A DNA stretch of 64,000 nt from Mediterranea sp. An20 (GCF_002160055.1 NZ_NFJV01000004.1:62001-126000); one strand, 5' to 3'. Shown: positions 42,486 to 52,189, numbered from the stretch's first letter. The notes: generated from the sequence alone by a model not told the origin. Numbers and translations are program-made.

Positions 42486-44990
42486 TTATTTGCTTTCCAA
42501 TTTCAGCACAGCCTTCTTCAAGCCCTTGGCAGTGGCCTCCAGCGTGATGCTGCCCGGCTCTTCGGTGGAAGAGACGATGGCGGTCATCATGCCGCTGAAC
42601 ACCTTCATCTGCGGGCGCTGGAAGGATTCCAGCGAAGCGGGGTTGCCGTTGGCACCGGCACGGTACCAGCCCTTGCCCTTCACGCGGAACTTGATTTCGT
42701 TGTCGGCTGTGGGGCAGAGGTTGCCGTCCTTGTCCACCACGCGCACGGTGACGAAAGAGAGGTCCTTGCCGTCGGCCTTAATCTGTGAGCGGTCGGGGAT
42801 GAGTTCGATGGCGTAAGGCTTGCCTGCGGTGTGCATCTCCTTCTCGGCCACGGCCTTGCCGTTCTCATCGTAGGCCACGACTTTCACCGTGCCCGGCTCA
42901 TACTTCGTGTCCATCCACATCAGGCGGTAACGGCTCTGGCGCTTGAAGGTGGTGGAGCCGATGGTGTCGCACAGGCTGTTGGCAAGGGTGACGGACGTGT
43001 CTTTGGTGCGCTTGCCCTGGCTCTTACCGTTGATGAACAGTTCGGCCGAAGGATAGTTGGTGTAGACAAAGATGGGAGTCACCTCGCCTTCGCGGCCTTC
43101 CCAGTTCCAGTGGGGCAGGATGTGCAGGGTCTCTACTTCCGGATTCCAGTGGCTGCGGTAGAGATAGTACCGGTCTTTGGGGATGCCGGCCAGGTCGATG
43201 ATACCGAACAGCGAGGAGTGGCTGGGCCAATCACTGTAATAAGGAGTGGGTTCGCCCAAGTAATCGAAGCCCGTCCAGACGAATTCACCGATGCAGTAAG
43301 CAGAGTCTTCGTGCCACATGAAGTTGTCTTCGGGCAGGTCGGACCAGCCACAGTGTTCCACGTCGTAGGATGAAGCCTGGTGGTCGTCATACTTCTGCAT
43401 GGAGCGGCGCACCACGGGGAACTTATAGACGCCGCGCGAACTGAGCGTAGAAGCCGTCTCGCTGCCCAGGATAATCTGTTGCGGCAGTTTCTTGTAGTTC
43501 TGCGCGTACTTGAAGGGACGGTAGTTGAAACCGGGCACGTCCAGGATGGCGGCCATGTTGTTGTTCACCACAGCGTCCGGGGCATCCATGCCGTTGGTGA
43601 CGGGGCGCGTGGGGTCTTCGCGGTGGCAGATGTCCAAGAGGAAGCGCGTCAGCTTGGAACCCACGGCTCCGTTCCACTGGTCGGGCACTTCATTGCCGAT
43701 GCACCACATCACGACGCTGGGGTTGTTGCGGAAGTGGCGCAGGAGGTTCACGAGGTCTTTCTCTGCCCATTCGTCGAAGAAGAGGTTATAGCCATTGGGC
43801 ACCTTCGGAGTTTTCCAGCCGTCGAACGATTCTGCCATCAGCATCATGCCCATCTCGTCGCAGGCTTCCACCAATTCGGGAGCAGGCATGTTGTGTGACG
43901 TACGGATAGCATTACAGCCCATATCCTTGAGGATGCGGATCTGGCGGCGGATACCTGCCACGTTGGCGATGCCACCCAAGGGACCGAGGTCGTGGTGGTT
44001 GCACACACCCTTGAAGACGGTGTGCTCGCCGTTCAGGAAGAAGCCCTTGTCGGGAATGAATTCCAGCGAACGGATGCCGAAGCGGGTAGTGTACTCGTCT
44101 TTCAGCGTGCTGCCTTCGTAGATTTTGGATTCGGCGGTATAGAGTGCGGGGCTGTCGGGACTCCACAGAGCGGGTTTGTCCACTACAAAGTCCTGCTCGA
44201 AGCCACGGCCGTCGTAGCGCGTGCCTTTCTTTTCATTCCGTGCCACCACCTTGCCGCTGGCATCTTTCAGTTCGGTCACGATGCGATAGTCTTCAATCTT
44301 CTTTCCTTCGGGAAAGTCGAGACTGGTCTTCAGATTGATCTTGGCAAAGTCTTGGCTTACCTCCGGCGTAGTGAGTTGGGTGCCCCACGTCGGCACATGG
44401 GCATCTTCGTTAATCACCAGATGCACGTTGCGGTAGAGTCCGGCACCGGGATACCAGCGCGACGACTCATGCTGGTTTTCCAGCCGGACGGCCAGTGTAT
44501 TGGTGCCATCTGCCTTCAGGTAGGGCGTCACGTCGAAGTAGAAAGAATTGTAGCCATACGGCCAATAGCCCACTTCCTGTCCGTTGAGCCACACACGGGC
44601 ATGGCTCATGGCTCCGTCGAAGATAAGCGTAGCCGTCTTGCCCTGCCCGAAATCGGGAGCCTCGAATTCCAGCCGGTACCAGCCGGTTCCTACGAAAGGC
44701 AAGCCGCCGGTACGTCCGGCATGCTCCATGGCTTCTTTCTGTCCGTCCTGCGTGATAGCCAGATTCTGCTTGTCGTTCTCCACACTGAAGGGGCCGTAGA
44801 TGGCCCAGTCGTGAGGTACGGTGACAGATTGCCATTTAGCGTCGTCAAACTCCGGGGTACTGAAACTCTTTTCATCTGCTCGGGTAAACTTCCACCCTTT
44901 CTCGAATGTCTGCTGGACGCGCACCTGCGCCCCCACGGCCTGCGACAACAATGCTGCCGCCAAGACCCAAAGAAATCTAATGTTTTTCAT
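42486..44990 (-). CDS. Glycoside hydrolase family 2, beta-galactosidase type
   Basis: An 834-residue secreted enzyme. A signal peptide (1-21, ending VGAQ) is followed by the GH2 sugar-binding domain (about 25-195, with VPHDWAIYGPF and GTGWYRLEF), an Ig-like domain and a TIM barrel from about 305. The acid/base glutamate lies in MWCIGNEVPDQW, and the nucleophile glutamate in ILGSETASTLSSRG. The C-terminal part has beta-sandwich domains like DUF4982 and another Ig-like fold (WMDTKYEPGTVKVVAYDENG). It removes non-reducing beta-galactose, plausibly from mucin or milk glycans, in the periplasm. I use the ATG at 44990, which gives a clean signal peptide. The fucosidase gene lies 109 bases upstream on the same strand. 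Confidence 0.92.
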   Translation of the reverse strand: MKNIRFLWVLAAALLSQAVGAQVRVQQTFEKGWKFTRADEKSFSTPEFDDAKWQSVTVPHDWAIYGPFSVENDKQNLAITQDGQKEAMEHAGRTGGLPFVGTGWYRLEFEAPDFGQGKTATLIFDGAMSHARVWLNGQEVGYWPYGYNSFYFDVTPYLKADGTNTLAVRLENQHESSRWYPGAGLYRNVHLVINEDAHVPTWGTQLTTPEVSQDFAKINLKTSLDFPEGKKIEDYRIVTELKDASGKVVARNEKKGTRYDGRGFEQDFVVDKPALWSPDSPALYTAESKIYEGSTLKDEYTTRFGIRSLEFIPDKGFFLNGEHTVFKGVCNHHDLGPLGGIANVAGIRRQIRILKDMGCNAIRTSHNMPAPELVEACDEMGMMLMAESFDGWKTPKVPNGYNLFFDEWAEKDLVNLLRHFRNNPSVVMWCIGNEVPDQWNGAVGSKLTRFLLDICHREDPTRPVTNGMDAPDAVVNNNMAAILDVPGFNYRPFKYAQNYKKLPQQIILGSETASTLSSRGVYKFPVVRRSMQKYDDHQASSYDVEHCGWSDLPEDNFMWHEDSAYCIGEFVWTGFDYLGEPTPYYSDWPSHSSLFGIIDLAGIPKDRYYLYRSHWNPEVETLHILPHWNWEGREGEVTPIFVYTNYPSAELFINGKSQGKRTKDTSVTLANSLCDTIGSTTFKRQSRYRLMWMDTKYEPGTVKVVAYDENGKAVAEKEMHTAGKPYAIELIPDRSQIKADGKDLSFVTVRVVDKDGNLCPTADNEIKFRVKGKGWYRAGANGNPASLESFQRPQMKVFSGMMTAIVSSTEEPGSITLEATAKGLKKAVLKLESK

Positions 44991-45020
44991 ACAGAAAAAT
45001 GTAATTCGCTGATAATTTGC

Positions 45021-45028
45021 CAAAGATA
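45021..45028 (-). promoter_or_regulatory. Beta-galactosidase -7 promoter element (TATCTTTG)
   Basis: TATCTTTG on the reverse strand lies 30 bases before the ATG at 44990, suggesting transcription independent of the upstream fucosidase gene. Confidence 0.5.
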
Positions 45029-45099
45029 GTCATATAATTGGAAAATCACAGATTTTTAGTCTGTTTTTTTCAAAGAAAGTGCCCATTCTTTTGCCTGGT

Positions 45100-46563
45100 T
45101 CACACCTTGGCCTGCTGGTAAGCATCCTGGTCGCCGTTGTTGTCAATCAATTCCACCTCTACGACGAAAGGACCGGCAAACGTCTTTCCTTCGGGCAGAT
45201 ACAGATTGAACAGTCGGGCGTTCTGTTTGTTGCGCCCGGCATCTTCCACTTTCAGGGCGGTTCCGCCATCCAGCAGCTTCACCCGTCCCGGCACGTAGGT
45301 TTTCTTGTCAAACACCAGGCGCAGGACGTTGTTCAGGGGTTGGTTGTAGACGTGCAGGAAGAGCCGGTTTCCTTTCTGCGTCATGAATCCCCAGCCCTGT
45401 TTGTGTACACCCGCGGCAGGCTCCGCATCGCGTATGGCCTCGCCGTTTACGTCCATCCAACGCCCAATCTCGGCGGCAATCTGCTGTTCCTCCACCCGGA
45501 AATGCCCGTTTCCGTCCGGACCGAAGTTAATCACCAGGTTTCCTCCCAGCGAATTGCACTCAGACAGCATACTGAGCAGTTCGTAGGGCGTCTTGGCATA
45601 CGTGGTCCATGTCTTGGCATATCCCCAGCCATTTTCGGGAATCGTCATGCAACAATCCCAGTCGTTACCCCTCAATTGTCCGATGTCTGTCGGGATGTCC
45701 CTTTCCCAGGTCTGGTCGTAGTCGCCTATCAGGTCGCCGTTCAAATCGTAACGGCGGTTTCCATATTCGTCAGCCCTGAAGCGGCTTCCGATAATCAGGC
45801 CGGGATGCAAAGCCCGCAACTCCTGCTCCAGTTCGTGGGCAAACTCCGCCTCCCCTACCCAAGAGGCATCCCATGTGCCGTCGAACCAGAATCCCTTAAT
45901 CTGAGGATAATTCTCCAGCAATTCCAGCAATTGGTTGCGAGTAAACTGTTTGAATCCTTCCCAGCGGGCCTTTTCCTCTTCGTTCTTAGGCGGCTGATAA
46001 AGCCATCCTCCCTGATTCCAATCCATGATGGAAAAATAGAGGTAGACATCAATACCTTCGGCCGTATAGGCATCGACCACTTGCCCCACTATATCTTTCT
46101 GATAAGGTGTATGCGCCACCGTATAATCGGTATAGCGGCTGGGCCAGAGGCAAAAGCCGTCATGATGCTTGGTGGTGAATATCAGATAGCCTGCCCCCAT
46201 TTTCTTAGCCATGCGCGCCCAGGCCTTGGCATCGAAACCGGTCGGGTTAAACTGCTTGTAGAGATTGTCGTACTCTTCCCTCGGAAATTCTCTCCATGCA
46301 CGTATCCATTCCGCCGCGCCGTTGTAGGTCTTCCCATTCCACTCTCCTCCGGGAATGGCATAGACGCCCCAGTGAATAAACTGCCCCAGTCCGTAACCGC
46401 GCCAACGCTCCATGTCGGCATCCGTCCGCTTTCCGGGGTGGTCCGAACCATGTTTCAAGGGAATAGTGACACGCCCTTTCGGGCTTCCACCGGTCTGCGC
46501 CCAGGCATTCCAGCTCATGGCCATGAACAAAGCCATGCATACCGTGACAATACGAGTTTTCAT
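45100..46563 (-). CDS. Alpha-L-fucosidase, glycoside hydrolase family 29
   Basis: A 487-residue secreted enzyme with signal peptide (1-22, ending AWAQ). The GH29 catalytic barrel shows GLGQFIHWGVYAIPGGEW, the substrate-binding TTKHHDGFCLW motif and IKGFWFDGTWDAS, which holds the aspartate nucleophile. It continues with a C-terminal beta-sandwich from about residue 380. It releases alpha-linked L-fucose from host glycans. Next to it on the same strand lies a GH2 galactosidase, so together they could trim fucosylated galactosides such as blood-group or milk-type structures. No SusC/SusD pair or regulator is adjacent, so this is not a full polysaccharide utilisation locus. Confidence 0.92.
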   Translation of the reverse strand: MKTRIVTVCMALFMAMSWNAWAQTGGSPKGRVTIPLKHGSDHPGKRTDADMERWRGYGLGQFIHWGVYAIPGGEWNGKTYNGAAEWIRAWREFPREEYDNLYKQFNPTGFDAKAWARMAKKMGAGYLIFTTKHHDGFCLWPSRYTDYTVAHTPYQKDIVGQVVDAYTAEGIDVYLYFSIMDWNQGGWLYQPPKNEEEKARWEGFKQFTRNQLLELLENYPQIKGFWFDGTWDASWVGEAEFAHELEQELRALHPGLIIGSRFRADEYGNRRYDLNGDLIGDYDQTWERDIPTDIGQLRGNDWDCCMTIPENGWGYAKTWTTYAKTPYELLSMLSECNSLGGNLVINFGPDGNGHFRVEEQQIAAEIGRWMDVNGEAIRDAEPAAGVHKQGWGFMTQKGNRLFLHVYNQPLNNVLRLVFDKKTYVPGRVKLLDGGTALKVEDAGRNKQNARLFNLYLPEGKTFAGPFVVEVELIDNNGDQDAYQQAKV

Positions 46564-46833
46564 AAAATGTTTGTATCAGATATAATGTTAAAAATAAAAT
46601 ACGCCCGACAGGAGGAAACTTCTTGCGGACAGCCCCAGCCTGCAAGCCGCAAGAGAGAACCCGGTCCAGAAATTTCCCGGCACGGGCAAAATTACAGAAA
46701 AACGACGGAATGACCAGCCCTTCTGCCTGCAGATTGCTGCAATTTACGCTTTTTATTTTCCGCGCAGACATATACGGCTGCCAACGAAGCTATTAAATGA
46801 AAACTTCCAGGGGCTTGGAAACGGCTTGCCAAA

Positions 46834-46876
46834 GGCTTGGGAGAAGACTGCTAATATAGAAGGGAAAACGGCAGAC
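46834..46876 (+). repeat. Dispersed intergenic repeat, copy 4
   Basis: GGCTTGGGAGAAGACTGC is followed by TAATATAGAAG and ends in GGCAGAC. Two extra GGCTTG cores lie just upstream (46812 and 46823), so the element is partly tandem. Confidence 0.5.
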
Positions 46877-46926
46877 CGTCAGCAGAATACACCTCCAATT
46901 ATTCTGAGACATATACAGAGGGAAAG

Positions 46927-46998
46927 TAGTCTCGCCGGGAATCGAACCCGGATCTAAAGTTTAGGAAACTTCTATTCTATCCGTTGAACTACAAGACC
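46927..46998 (-). tRNA. tRNA-Arg, anticodon CCT
   Basis: The reverse strand folds as a cloverleaf of 72 bases. The acceptor pairs GGTCTTG with CGAGACT (one G-U at the first pair), the D stem is GTTC/GAAT, and the anticodon stem GAAGT/ACTTT holds loop TTCCTAA with anticodon CCT. The T stem CCGGG/CCCGG holds loop TTCGATT. The CCA end is not encoded. It reads AGG arginine codons. Confidence 0.9.
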
Positions 46999-47040
46999 AT
47001 TTTGTCAGCTTTTAAAGGGCAAAAGCGTGGAATACGGGCG

Positions 47041-47048
47041 CAAAGATA
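47041..47048 (-). promoter_or_regulatory. tRNA-Arg -7 promoter element (TATCTTTG)
   Basis: TATCTTTG on the reverse strand lies 42 bases before the tRNA 5' end. No clear -33 element. Confidence 0.5.
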
Positions 47049-47180
47049 ATGCTTTCTGTTGATTTTACGAAGAAAAATTTTGCGAATCCGATTAACTTTC
47101 CGAAATTTGCCCGTCGAGCCTCAGACTCTGACATCCTAAATAAGAAATAACAACCTAATACTTAGTAATTACATAACGAT

Positions 47181-49031
47181 ATGGCAAACGACATGATGGT
47201 CAAAGAGCTGGACGAAGTGGTAGTACGCTTTTCCGGTGACTCCGGCGACGGTATGCAACTCGCCGGCAACATCTTTTCAACAGTTTCGGCTACGGTGGGA
47301 AACGACATCAGCACCTTCCCCGACTATCCGGCAGATATCCGCGCCCCGCAAGGCTCGCTGACGGGTGTCTCGGGCTTCCAGGTGCACATCGGCGCCCGCA
47401 AAGTATATACGCCGGGCGACCAGTGCGACGTGCTGGTGGCCATGAACGCTGCCGCGCTCAAAACACAATATAAGTTTGCCAAGCCCAACGGATGCATCAT
47501 CATTGATACGGATGCCTTCCAGAAGTCGGACTTGGACAAAGCAGCTTTCGCAACCGATGACCCCATTCAGGAACTGGGTATCAAGCAGGAACTCATCGCA
47601 GCGCCCATCACTAAAATGGTGAAGGACTGCCTGGCAGATACGGGCATGGACAACAAGGCCATGCTGAAATGCCGCAACATGTTTGTCGTGGGCTTGGTGT
47701 GCTGGCTCTTCGACCGCGACCTGACAATTGCCGAAGTGTTCCTGCGCGAGAAATTTGCCAAGAAACCCGAAGTGGCAGAAGCCAACATCAAAGTGATACA
47801 TGCCGGATGGGATTACGGACACAACACGCACGCCTCCATCGCCCACGCTACCTGGCGCATTGAAAGCAAGGAAAAGGTACCCGGACGCTACATGGACATC
47901 ACAGGCAACAAAGCCACGGCCTACGGCTTCATGGCTGCTGCCGAAAAGGCAGGCCTGAAACTGTTCCTCGGCTCCTACCCCATCACTCCCGCTACTGACG
48001 TGCTGCACGAACTGTCCAAACACAAGTCGCTGGGCGTAATGACCGTGCAGTGCGAAGACGAAATATCGGGCTGCTCTACTGCCATCGGCGCCTCGTTTGC
48101 CGGAGCACTGGCCGTCACCTCTACTTCCGGACCGGGCGTCTGCCTGAAGTCCGAAGCCATGAACTTGGCCGTCATCACTGAGCTGCCCCTGGTGGTGCTC
48201 GACGTACAGCGCGGAGGTCCGTCTACCGGATTGCCCACCAAGTCAGAACAGACCGACCTGCTGCAGGCCCTCTTCGGACGTAACGGCGAAAGCCCCATGC
48301 CGGTCATCGCCGCCACTTCGCCTACCCATTGCTTCGACGCAGCCTATATGGCCTGCAAGATAGCTCTGGAACACATGACACCCGTTGTCTTACTGACCGA
48401 CGGCTACGTGGCCAACGGTTCGGGCGCCTGGCGTCTGCCTAACTTGAACGAATATCCCGATATAAAGCCCCCGTACGTAACCGAGGCTATGAAAGGACAT
48501 TACTCGCCCTACCACCGCAATGCCGAGACGGGCGTGCGCTATTGGGCCATCCCCGGACAAGAAGGTTTCACCCACATTCTGGGCGGACTGGAGAAGGACA
48601 GCTGGACGGGAGCTATCTCGACAGACCCGCAGAACCACAATCTGATGTGTCACCTCCGCGCCGAGAAGGTAGCCAAGATTCCCGTACCCGACGTGCAGGT
48701 CTACGGACGTGCCGATGATGCCGACCTGCTCATCGTGGGCTTCGGCGGTACGTTCGGACATCTCTATTCGGCCATGGACGAATTGCTGAAAGAAGGCAAA
48801 AAGGTGGCACTGGCTCACTTTGCCTACCTCAACCCGCTGCCCAAGAACACGGCCGAGGTGCTGAAGAAATATCCCAAAGTCGTAGTGGCCGAGCAGAACT
48901 TGGGTCAGTTTGCCGGATACCTGCGCATGAAGGTAGACAACTTCGTGCCCTACCAGTACAACGAAGTCAAAGGCCAGCCCTTCGTAGTAAGCGAACTGGT
49001 GGCCGCATTCAACGAAATCTTAAACAAATAA
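47181..49031 (+). CDS. korA: 2-oxoglutarate:ferredoxin oxidoreductase subunit alpha (gamma-alpha fusion)
   Basis: A 616-residue subunit with an N-terminal gamma-type domain (about 12-190; VVRFSGDSGDGMQLAGNIFS) fused to the alpha part holding the pyrimidine-binding domain (KLFLGSYPITPATDVLHELS near 250). This two-subunit layout is that of KorAB-type enzymes, which interconvert 2-oxoglutarate and succinyl-CoA with ferredoxin. In Bacteroides the reductive direction supplies 2-oxoglutarate for glutamate. The beta subunit gene starts 16 bases downstream behind a strong GGAGG site. 2-oxoglutarate is the most likely substrate, but other 2-oxoacids cannot be excluded from sequence alone. Confidence 0.92.
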   Translation: MANDMMVKELDEVVVRFSGDSGDGMQLAGNIFSTVSATVGNDISTFPDYPADIRAPQGSLTGVSGFQVHIGARKVYTPGDQCDVLVAMNAAALKTQYKFAKPNGCIIIDTDAFQKSDLDKAAFATDDPIQELGIKQELIAAPITKMVKDCLADTGMDNKAMLKCRNMFVVGLVCWLFDRDLTIAEVFLREKFAKKPEVAEANIKVIHAGWDYGHNTHASIAHATWRIESKEKVPGRYMDITGNKATAYGFMAAAEKAGLKLFLGSYPITPATDVLHELSKHKSLGVMTVQCEDEISGCSTAIGASFAGALAVTSTSGPGVCLKSEAMNLAVITELPLVVLDVQRGGPSTGLPTKSEQTDLLQALFGRNGESPMPVIAATSPTHCFDAAYMACKIALEHMTPVVLLTDGYVANGSGAWRLPNLNEYPDIKPPYVTEAMKGHYSPYHRNAETGVRYWAIPGQEGFTHILGGLEKDSWTGAISTDPQNHNLMCHLRAEKVAKIPVPDVQVYGRADDADLLIVGFGGTFGHLYSAMDELLKEGKKVALAHFAYLNPLPKNTAEVLKKYPKVVVAEQNLGQFAGYLRMKVDNFVPYQYNEVKGQPFVVSELVAAFNEILNK

Positions 49032-49047
49032 GCAAGGAGGACTAATC

Positions 49048-50061
49048 ATGGACAACAACAATACCTATACTGCCAAAGACTTCAAGAAAGGACAACCACG
49101 CTGGTGCCCCGGATGCGGCGACCACTTCTTCCTGGCCTCCCTGCACAAGGCCATGGCCGAACTGGGCATTGCCCCCTGGCAGACGGCTGTCATCTCCGGC
49201 ATCGGCTGCTCCAGCCGGCTGCCCTATTACATGAACACCTACGCCATGCAGACCATACACGGACGTGCTGCCGCCATCTCCACGGGAGCCAAGGTGGCTA
49301 ACCCCGACCTTACAGTCTGGCAGATTTCAGGCGACGGTGACGGTCTGGCCATCGGTGGTAACCACTTCATACACGCCGTGCGACGCAACATAGACATCAA
49401 CATGATTCTGCTGAACAACCGTATTTATGGGCTGACCAAAGGACAATATTCGCCCACCTCACCCCGCGGATTCGTCAGCAAGTCATCACCCTACGGCACG
49501 GTAGAGGACCCCTTCCATCCCGCCGAACTGTGCTTCGGGGCCCGCGGACGTTTCTTTGCCCGCGCCGTAGCCACCGACGCACCCGGCACAGTGGAGATTC
49601 TGAAGGCAGCCGCCCTGCATAAAGGAGCTGCCGTATGTGAGATTCTGCAAAACTGCGTCATCTTCAACAACGGTACGCACGAATCTGTCTACACCAAAGA
49701 AGGACGTGCCAAGCATGCCATCTACTTAGAGCACGGTAAGCCCATGTTGTTCGGCGAGAACCATGAATACGGTCTCATGCAGGAGGGCTTCGGACTGAAA
49801 GTGGTAAAACTGGGCGAGAACGGTGTGACGGAGAAAGACATCCTCATCCACGATGCACATTGCATGGACAACACCCTGCAACTGAAGCTCGCACTGATGG
49901 AAGGACCGGACTTTCCCATCGCTCTCGGCGTTATCCGCGATGTCAGCGAGCCGACTTACGACGAAGCCGTGCATGCCCAAATTGAAGAGGTCAGTGCCAA
50001 GAAGAAGTATCACAACTTCGAGGAATTACTGGAAACCAACGATACGTGGGAGGTAAAATAA
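49048..50061 (+). CDS. korB: 2-oxoglutarate:ferredoxin oxidoreductase subunit beta
   Basis: A 337-residue thiamine-diphosphate-binding subunit. The cluster-binding cysteines begin with WCPGCGDH near residue 16. The thiamine motif runs from SGDGDGLAIGGNHF to LLNNRIYGLTKGQYSP. It partners the KorA protein encoded 16 bases upstream; the AAGGAGG site at 49034-49040 is one of the strongest ribosome binding sites in the window. No separate ferredoxin-like delta subunit lies nearby, so the enzyme probably takes electrons directly from soluble ferredoxin. A clear terminator follows at 50088. Confidence 0.93.
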   Translation: MDNNNTYTAKDFKKGQPRWCPGCGDHFFLASLHKAMAELGIAPWQTAVISGIGCSSRLPYYMNTYAMQTIHGRAAAISTGAKVANPDLTVWQISGDGDGLAIGGNHFIHAVRRNIDINMILLNNRIYGLTKGQYSPTSPRGFVSKSSPYGTVEDPFHPAELCFGARGRFFARAVATDAPGTVEILKAAALHKGAAVCEILQNCVIFNNGTHESVYTKEGRAKHAIYLEHGKPMLFGENHEYGLMQEGFGLKVVKLGENGVTEKDILIHDAHCMDNTLQLKLALMEGPDFPIALGVIRDVSEPTYDEAVHAQIEEVSAKKKYHNFEELLETNDTWEVK

Positions 50062-50087
50062 ATCCCCCTAATCCCCGATAAAACGTA

Positions 50088-50130
50088 CAGACGGACGGCT
50101 ACCGGCAACGGCACCGCCCGTCTGTTTTTT
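50088..50130 (+). terminator. Intrinsic terminator after korB
   Basis: CAGACGGACGG pairs with CCGCCCGTCTG (one mismatch), followed directly by TTTTTT. It lies 27 bases after the korB stop. Confidence 0.85.
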
Positions 50131-50265
50131 CATCCCTCCACCGGATGCAGTTTCAGACTGACCCCCTATGCAGATACCTGCCGTCGGCAATGTCTGCATA
50201 CGCAGTTTTGACGGCATTCCACCGAAAAAAGCCCCCGATTTGCATACTTTCCGCCCAAGAAAGCG

Positions 50266-50273
50266 TATATTTG
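50266..50273 (+). promoter_or_regulatory. pdxB -7 promoter element (TATATTTG)
   Basis: TATATTTG lies 34 bases before the pdxB ATG. A TTTG at 50239-50242 is present but 23 bases away, wider than usual. Confidence 0.55.
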
Positions 50274-50306
50274 CACCCCAAAAGTCCCAAGGAGACGAGA
50301 AGAGTT

Positions 50307-51350
50307 ATGAAAATCATTGTCGATAATAAAATCCCCTTTATCCGCGAAGCCGCTGAGCATGTGGCCGATGAAGTGGTTTACGCACCCGGTCATGAATTTA
50401 CACCGGAACTTGTAAAAGACGCTGACGCACTCATCATACGCACCCGTACCCGCTGCGACCGCCACTTGCTGGAGGGGAGCAGTGTGCGTTTCATCGCCAC
50501 TGCCACCATCGGTTTCGACCACATAGATACCGAATACTGCCGCCAGGCAGGCATACAATGGGCCAATGCACCGGGTTGCAACGCACCCTCGGTGGCACAA
50601 TACCTGCACTCCGTCCTGCTGTTGCTGCAAATGAAGCGCGACAAACCGCTGGCAGGCCTTACCCTGGGTATCGTAGGCGTAGGCCACGTGGGCAGCCTCA
50701 TCGCCGAAGTGGGCAGCGACATGGGCATGAAGGTGCTGCTCAACGACCCGCCCCGCGAAGAGCAGGAGGGCCCCGGGCGCTTCTGCCCGCTGAGCCAACT
50801 GGCAGAAGAAAGCGATATTCTCACCTTCCATGTTCCCCTTGTTCGCACAGGCAATTATCCTACTTTCCACTTGGCAGACGAAGACTTCTTCCGCTCGCTG
50901 CGCCGCAAGCCCGTGTTCATCAACACATCACGGGGAGAAGTGCACGATACGCAGGCACTGCTGTCGGCCCTCGCCGAAGGACGCATTGCCGATGCCGTCA
51001 TCGACGTGTGGGAAAACGAACCGGACATCGACCGCAATCTTCTGCAGCAGGCCTTAATCGGCACCCCGCACATTGCAGGCTATTCGGCCGACGGCAAAGC
51101 CAACGCCTCGCGCATGGCCCTCACTGCCGTGTGCAAGTTCTTCGGCATCAAGCCCGACTTCCATATCGCTCCGCCCAAGCCGCTGAACCCCGTCATCACC
51201 GCAGCCAACGAGACGGAAGCCTACCTGCAGATGTATGACCCACGCCGCGACAGCGAAGCCCTGAAAGCTCATCCCGAGCAATTCGAACAACTGAGGGGCG
51301 ATTATCCCCTGCGCCGCGAAAGACAAGCATATCTGTTCAGGCACGTCTGA
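50307..51350 (+). CDS. pdxB: Erythronate-4-phosphate dehydrogenase
   Basis: A 347-residue D-2-hydroxyacid dehydrogenase. Residues 1-95 and the C-terminal segment form the substrate domain; the NAD domain has GIVGVGHVGSLIAEVGSDMG (about 118-137). Catalytic residues lie in NTSRGEVHD and in GTPHIAGYSADGKANAS, and a PdxB-type dimerisation domain ends the chain. It oxidises 4-phosphoerythronate in the DXP-dependent pathway to pyridoxal phosphate. The N-terminus KIIVDNKIPFI and the C-terminal domain favour PdxB over SerA-like relatives. I start at the ATG at 50307; the frame extends upstream across the promoter region. Other pdx genes are not in the window. Confidence 0.93.
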   Translation: MKIIVDNKIPFIREAAEHVADEVVYAPGHEFTPELVKDADALIIRTRTRCDRHLLEGSSVRFIATATIGFDHIDTEYCRQAGIQWANAPGCNAPSVAQYLHSVLLLLQMKRDKPLAGLTLGIVGVGHVGSLIAEVGSDMGMKVLLNDPPREEQEGPGRFCPLSQLAEESDILTFHVPLVRTGNYPTFHLADEDFFRSLRRKPVFINTSRGEVHDTQALLSALAEGRIADAVIDVWENEPDIDRNLLQQALIGTPHIAGYSADGKANASRMALTAVCKFFGIKPDFHIAPPKPLNPVITAANETEAYLQMYDPRRDSEALKAHPEQFEQLRGDYPLRRERQAYLFRHV

Positions 51351-51392
51351 ATCGGACGGACAACCTTCCGGCTAAACTTATTCCGAAATACA

Positions 51393-51437
51393 GAAAGCAG
51401 TGAGAGATGTCGCATCCATACATCTCTCACTGCTTTC
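51393..51437. terminator. Bidirectional terminator between pdxB and purN
   Basis: GAAAGCAGTGAGAGATGT (51393-51410) pairs perfectly with ACATCTCTCACTGCTTTC (51420-51437) around a 9-base loop. It separates the convergent pdxB and purN genes. Confidence 0.8.
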
Positions 51438-51613
51438 ACTGTGACAGGACCAAGCGTTTCCTGAAGCAGGCTACACAGCATGCAAACAAGGAATATATTC
51501 CGACCGGACTCGAAATAGGTTACGAGCGGACACGGAATATATGACAAATAAACGCCGAATATATACCGCCCGGAGGGAGGAGCGGAATCGCCCGCCTTCA
51601 ATCTTCACAACCT

Positions 51614-52189
51614 TCATGAAAGCCCCTGCACCAGTTGCTCCACAACCTGCGGATAGTGCGCATACTCCAACTGGTGCACACGGGCAGCCAACGTTTCGGG
51701 CGTATCGCCGGGCAAGACGGGGCAACGGTATTGGCAGATGACGGTGCCTTCGTCGTAATGCTCATCGGTGTAGTGGATGGTGATGCCGCTCTCCACCTCG
51801 CCCGCTGCCAAGACGGCACGGTGTACGTGGTCGCCATACATGCCCTTGCCTCCGAACTTGGGCAACAGCGCCGGATGAATGTTGACCATGCGGTGCGGAT
51901 AAGCCTGAATAAGACTGGCGGGAATGCGCAACAAGAACCCCGCCAGCACTACAAAACCAATGTCATGCGCACGGAGCACATCGAGCACCGGCCGCCCGTC
52001 GGCCCACTCTTCTTTGCTGAAACAGAAGGCAGGCACTCCCAGACGGGCAGCACGCTCCAACACGAAGGCAGTCTGCCGGTTGGTTAATACCAATGCCACA
52101 CGGGCAGTATCTTTCTCGCGGAAATAACGGATGATGTTCTCGGCATTCGTCCCGTTGCCCGAAGCCAAAATAGCGATGTTTATAGCCAT
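51614..52189 (-). CDS. purN: Phosphoribosylglycinamide formyltransferase
   Basis: A 191-residue folate-dependent enzyme that formylates GAR in purine synthesis. It has the N-terminal LASGNGTNAENI loop, the catalytic N-x-H in MVNIHPALLPKFGG, and the late DEHYDEGTVICQ block with the third catalytic aspartate in the preceding GDHVHRAVL to YTDE region. Length is normal for PurN. The gene is divergent from acpP-fabF-rnc, an arrangement common in Bacteroidetes, and convergent with pdxB. Confidence 0.95.
   Translation of the reverse strand: MAINIAILASGNGTNAENIIRYFREKDTARVALVLTNRQTAFVLERAARLGVPAFCFSKEEWADGRPVLDVLRAHDIGFVVLAGFLLRIPASLIQAYPHRMVNIHPALLPKFGGKGMYGDHVHRAVLAAGEVESGITIHYTDEHYDEGTVICQYRCPVLPGDTPETLAARVHQLEYAHYPQVVEQLVQGLS

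Larger units (their letters stand above)
46564..47180. other. Intergenic region with tRNA-Arg and a dispersed repeat
   Basis: About 617 bases. It holds a dispersed repeat at 46834-46876, the tRNA gene at 46927-46998 and its promoter box at 47041-47048. No protein gene is credible here. Confidence 0.6.

Noticed and set aside
45079..46713. A 544-codon forward frame antisense to the fucosidase
   Set aside because: The fucosidase on the reverse strand has full GH29 motifs and a signal peptide; the antisense frame has none.
51489..51570. Three GAATATAT motifs, one in the palindrome GGAATATATTCC, between pdxB and purN
   Set aside because: They lie between the 3' ends of convergent genes, where an operator would have no obvious target; short AT palindromes are expected by chance.
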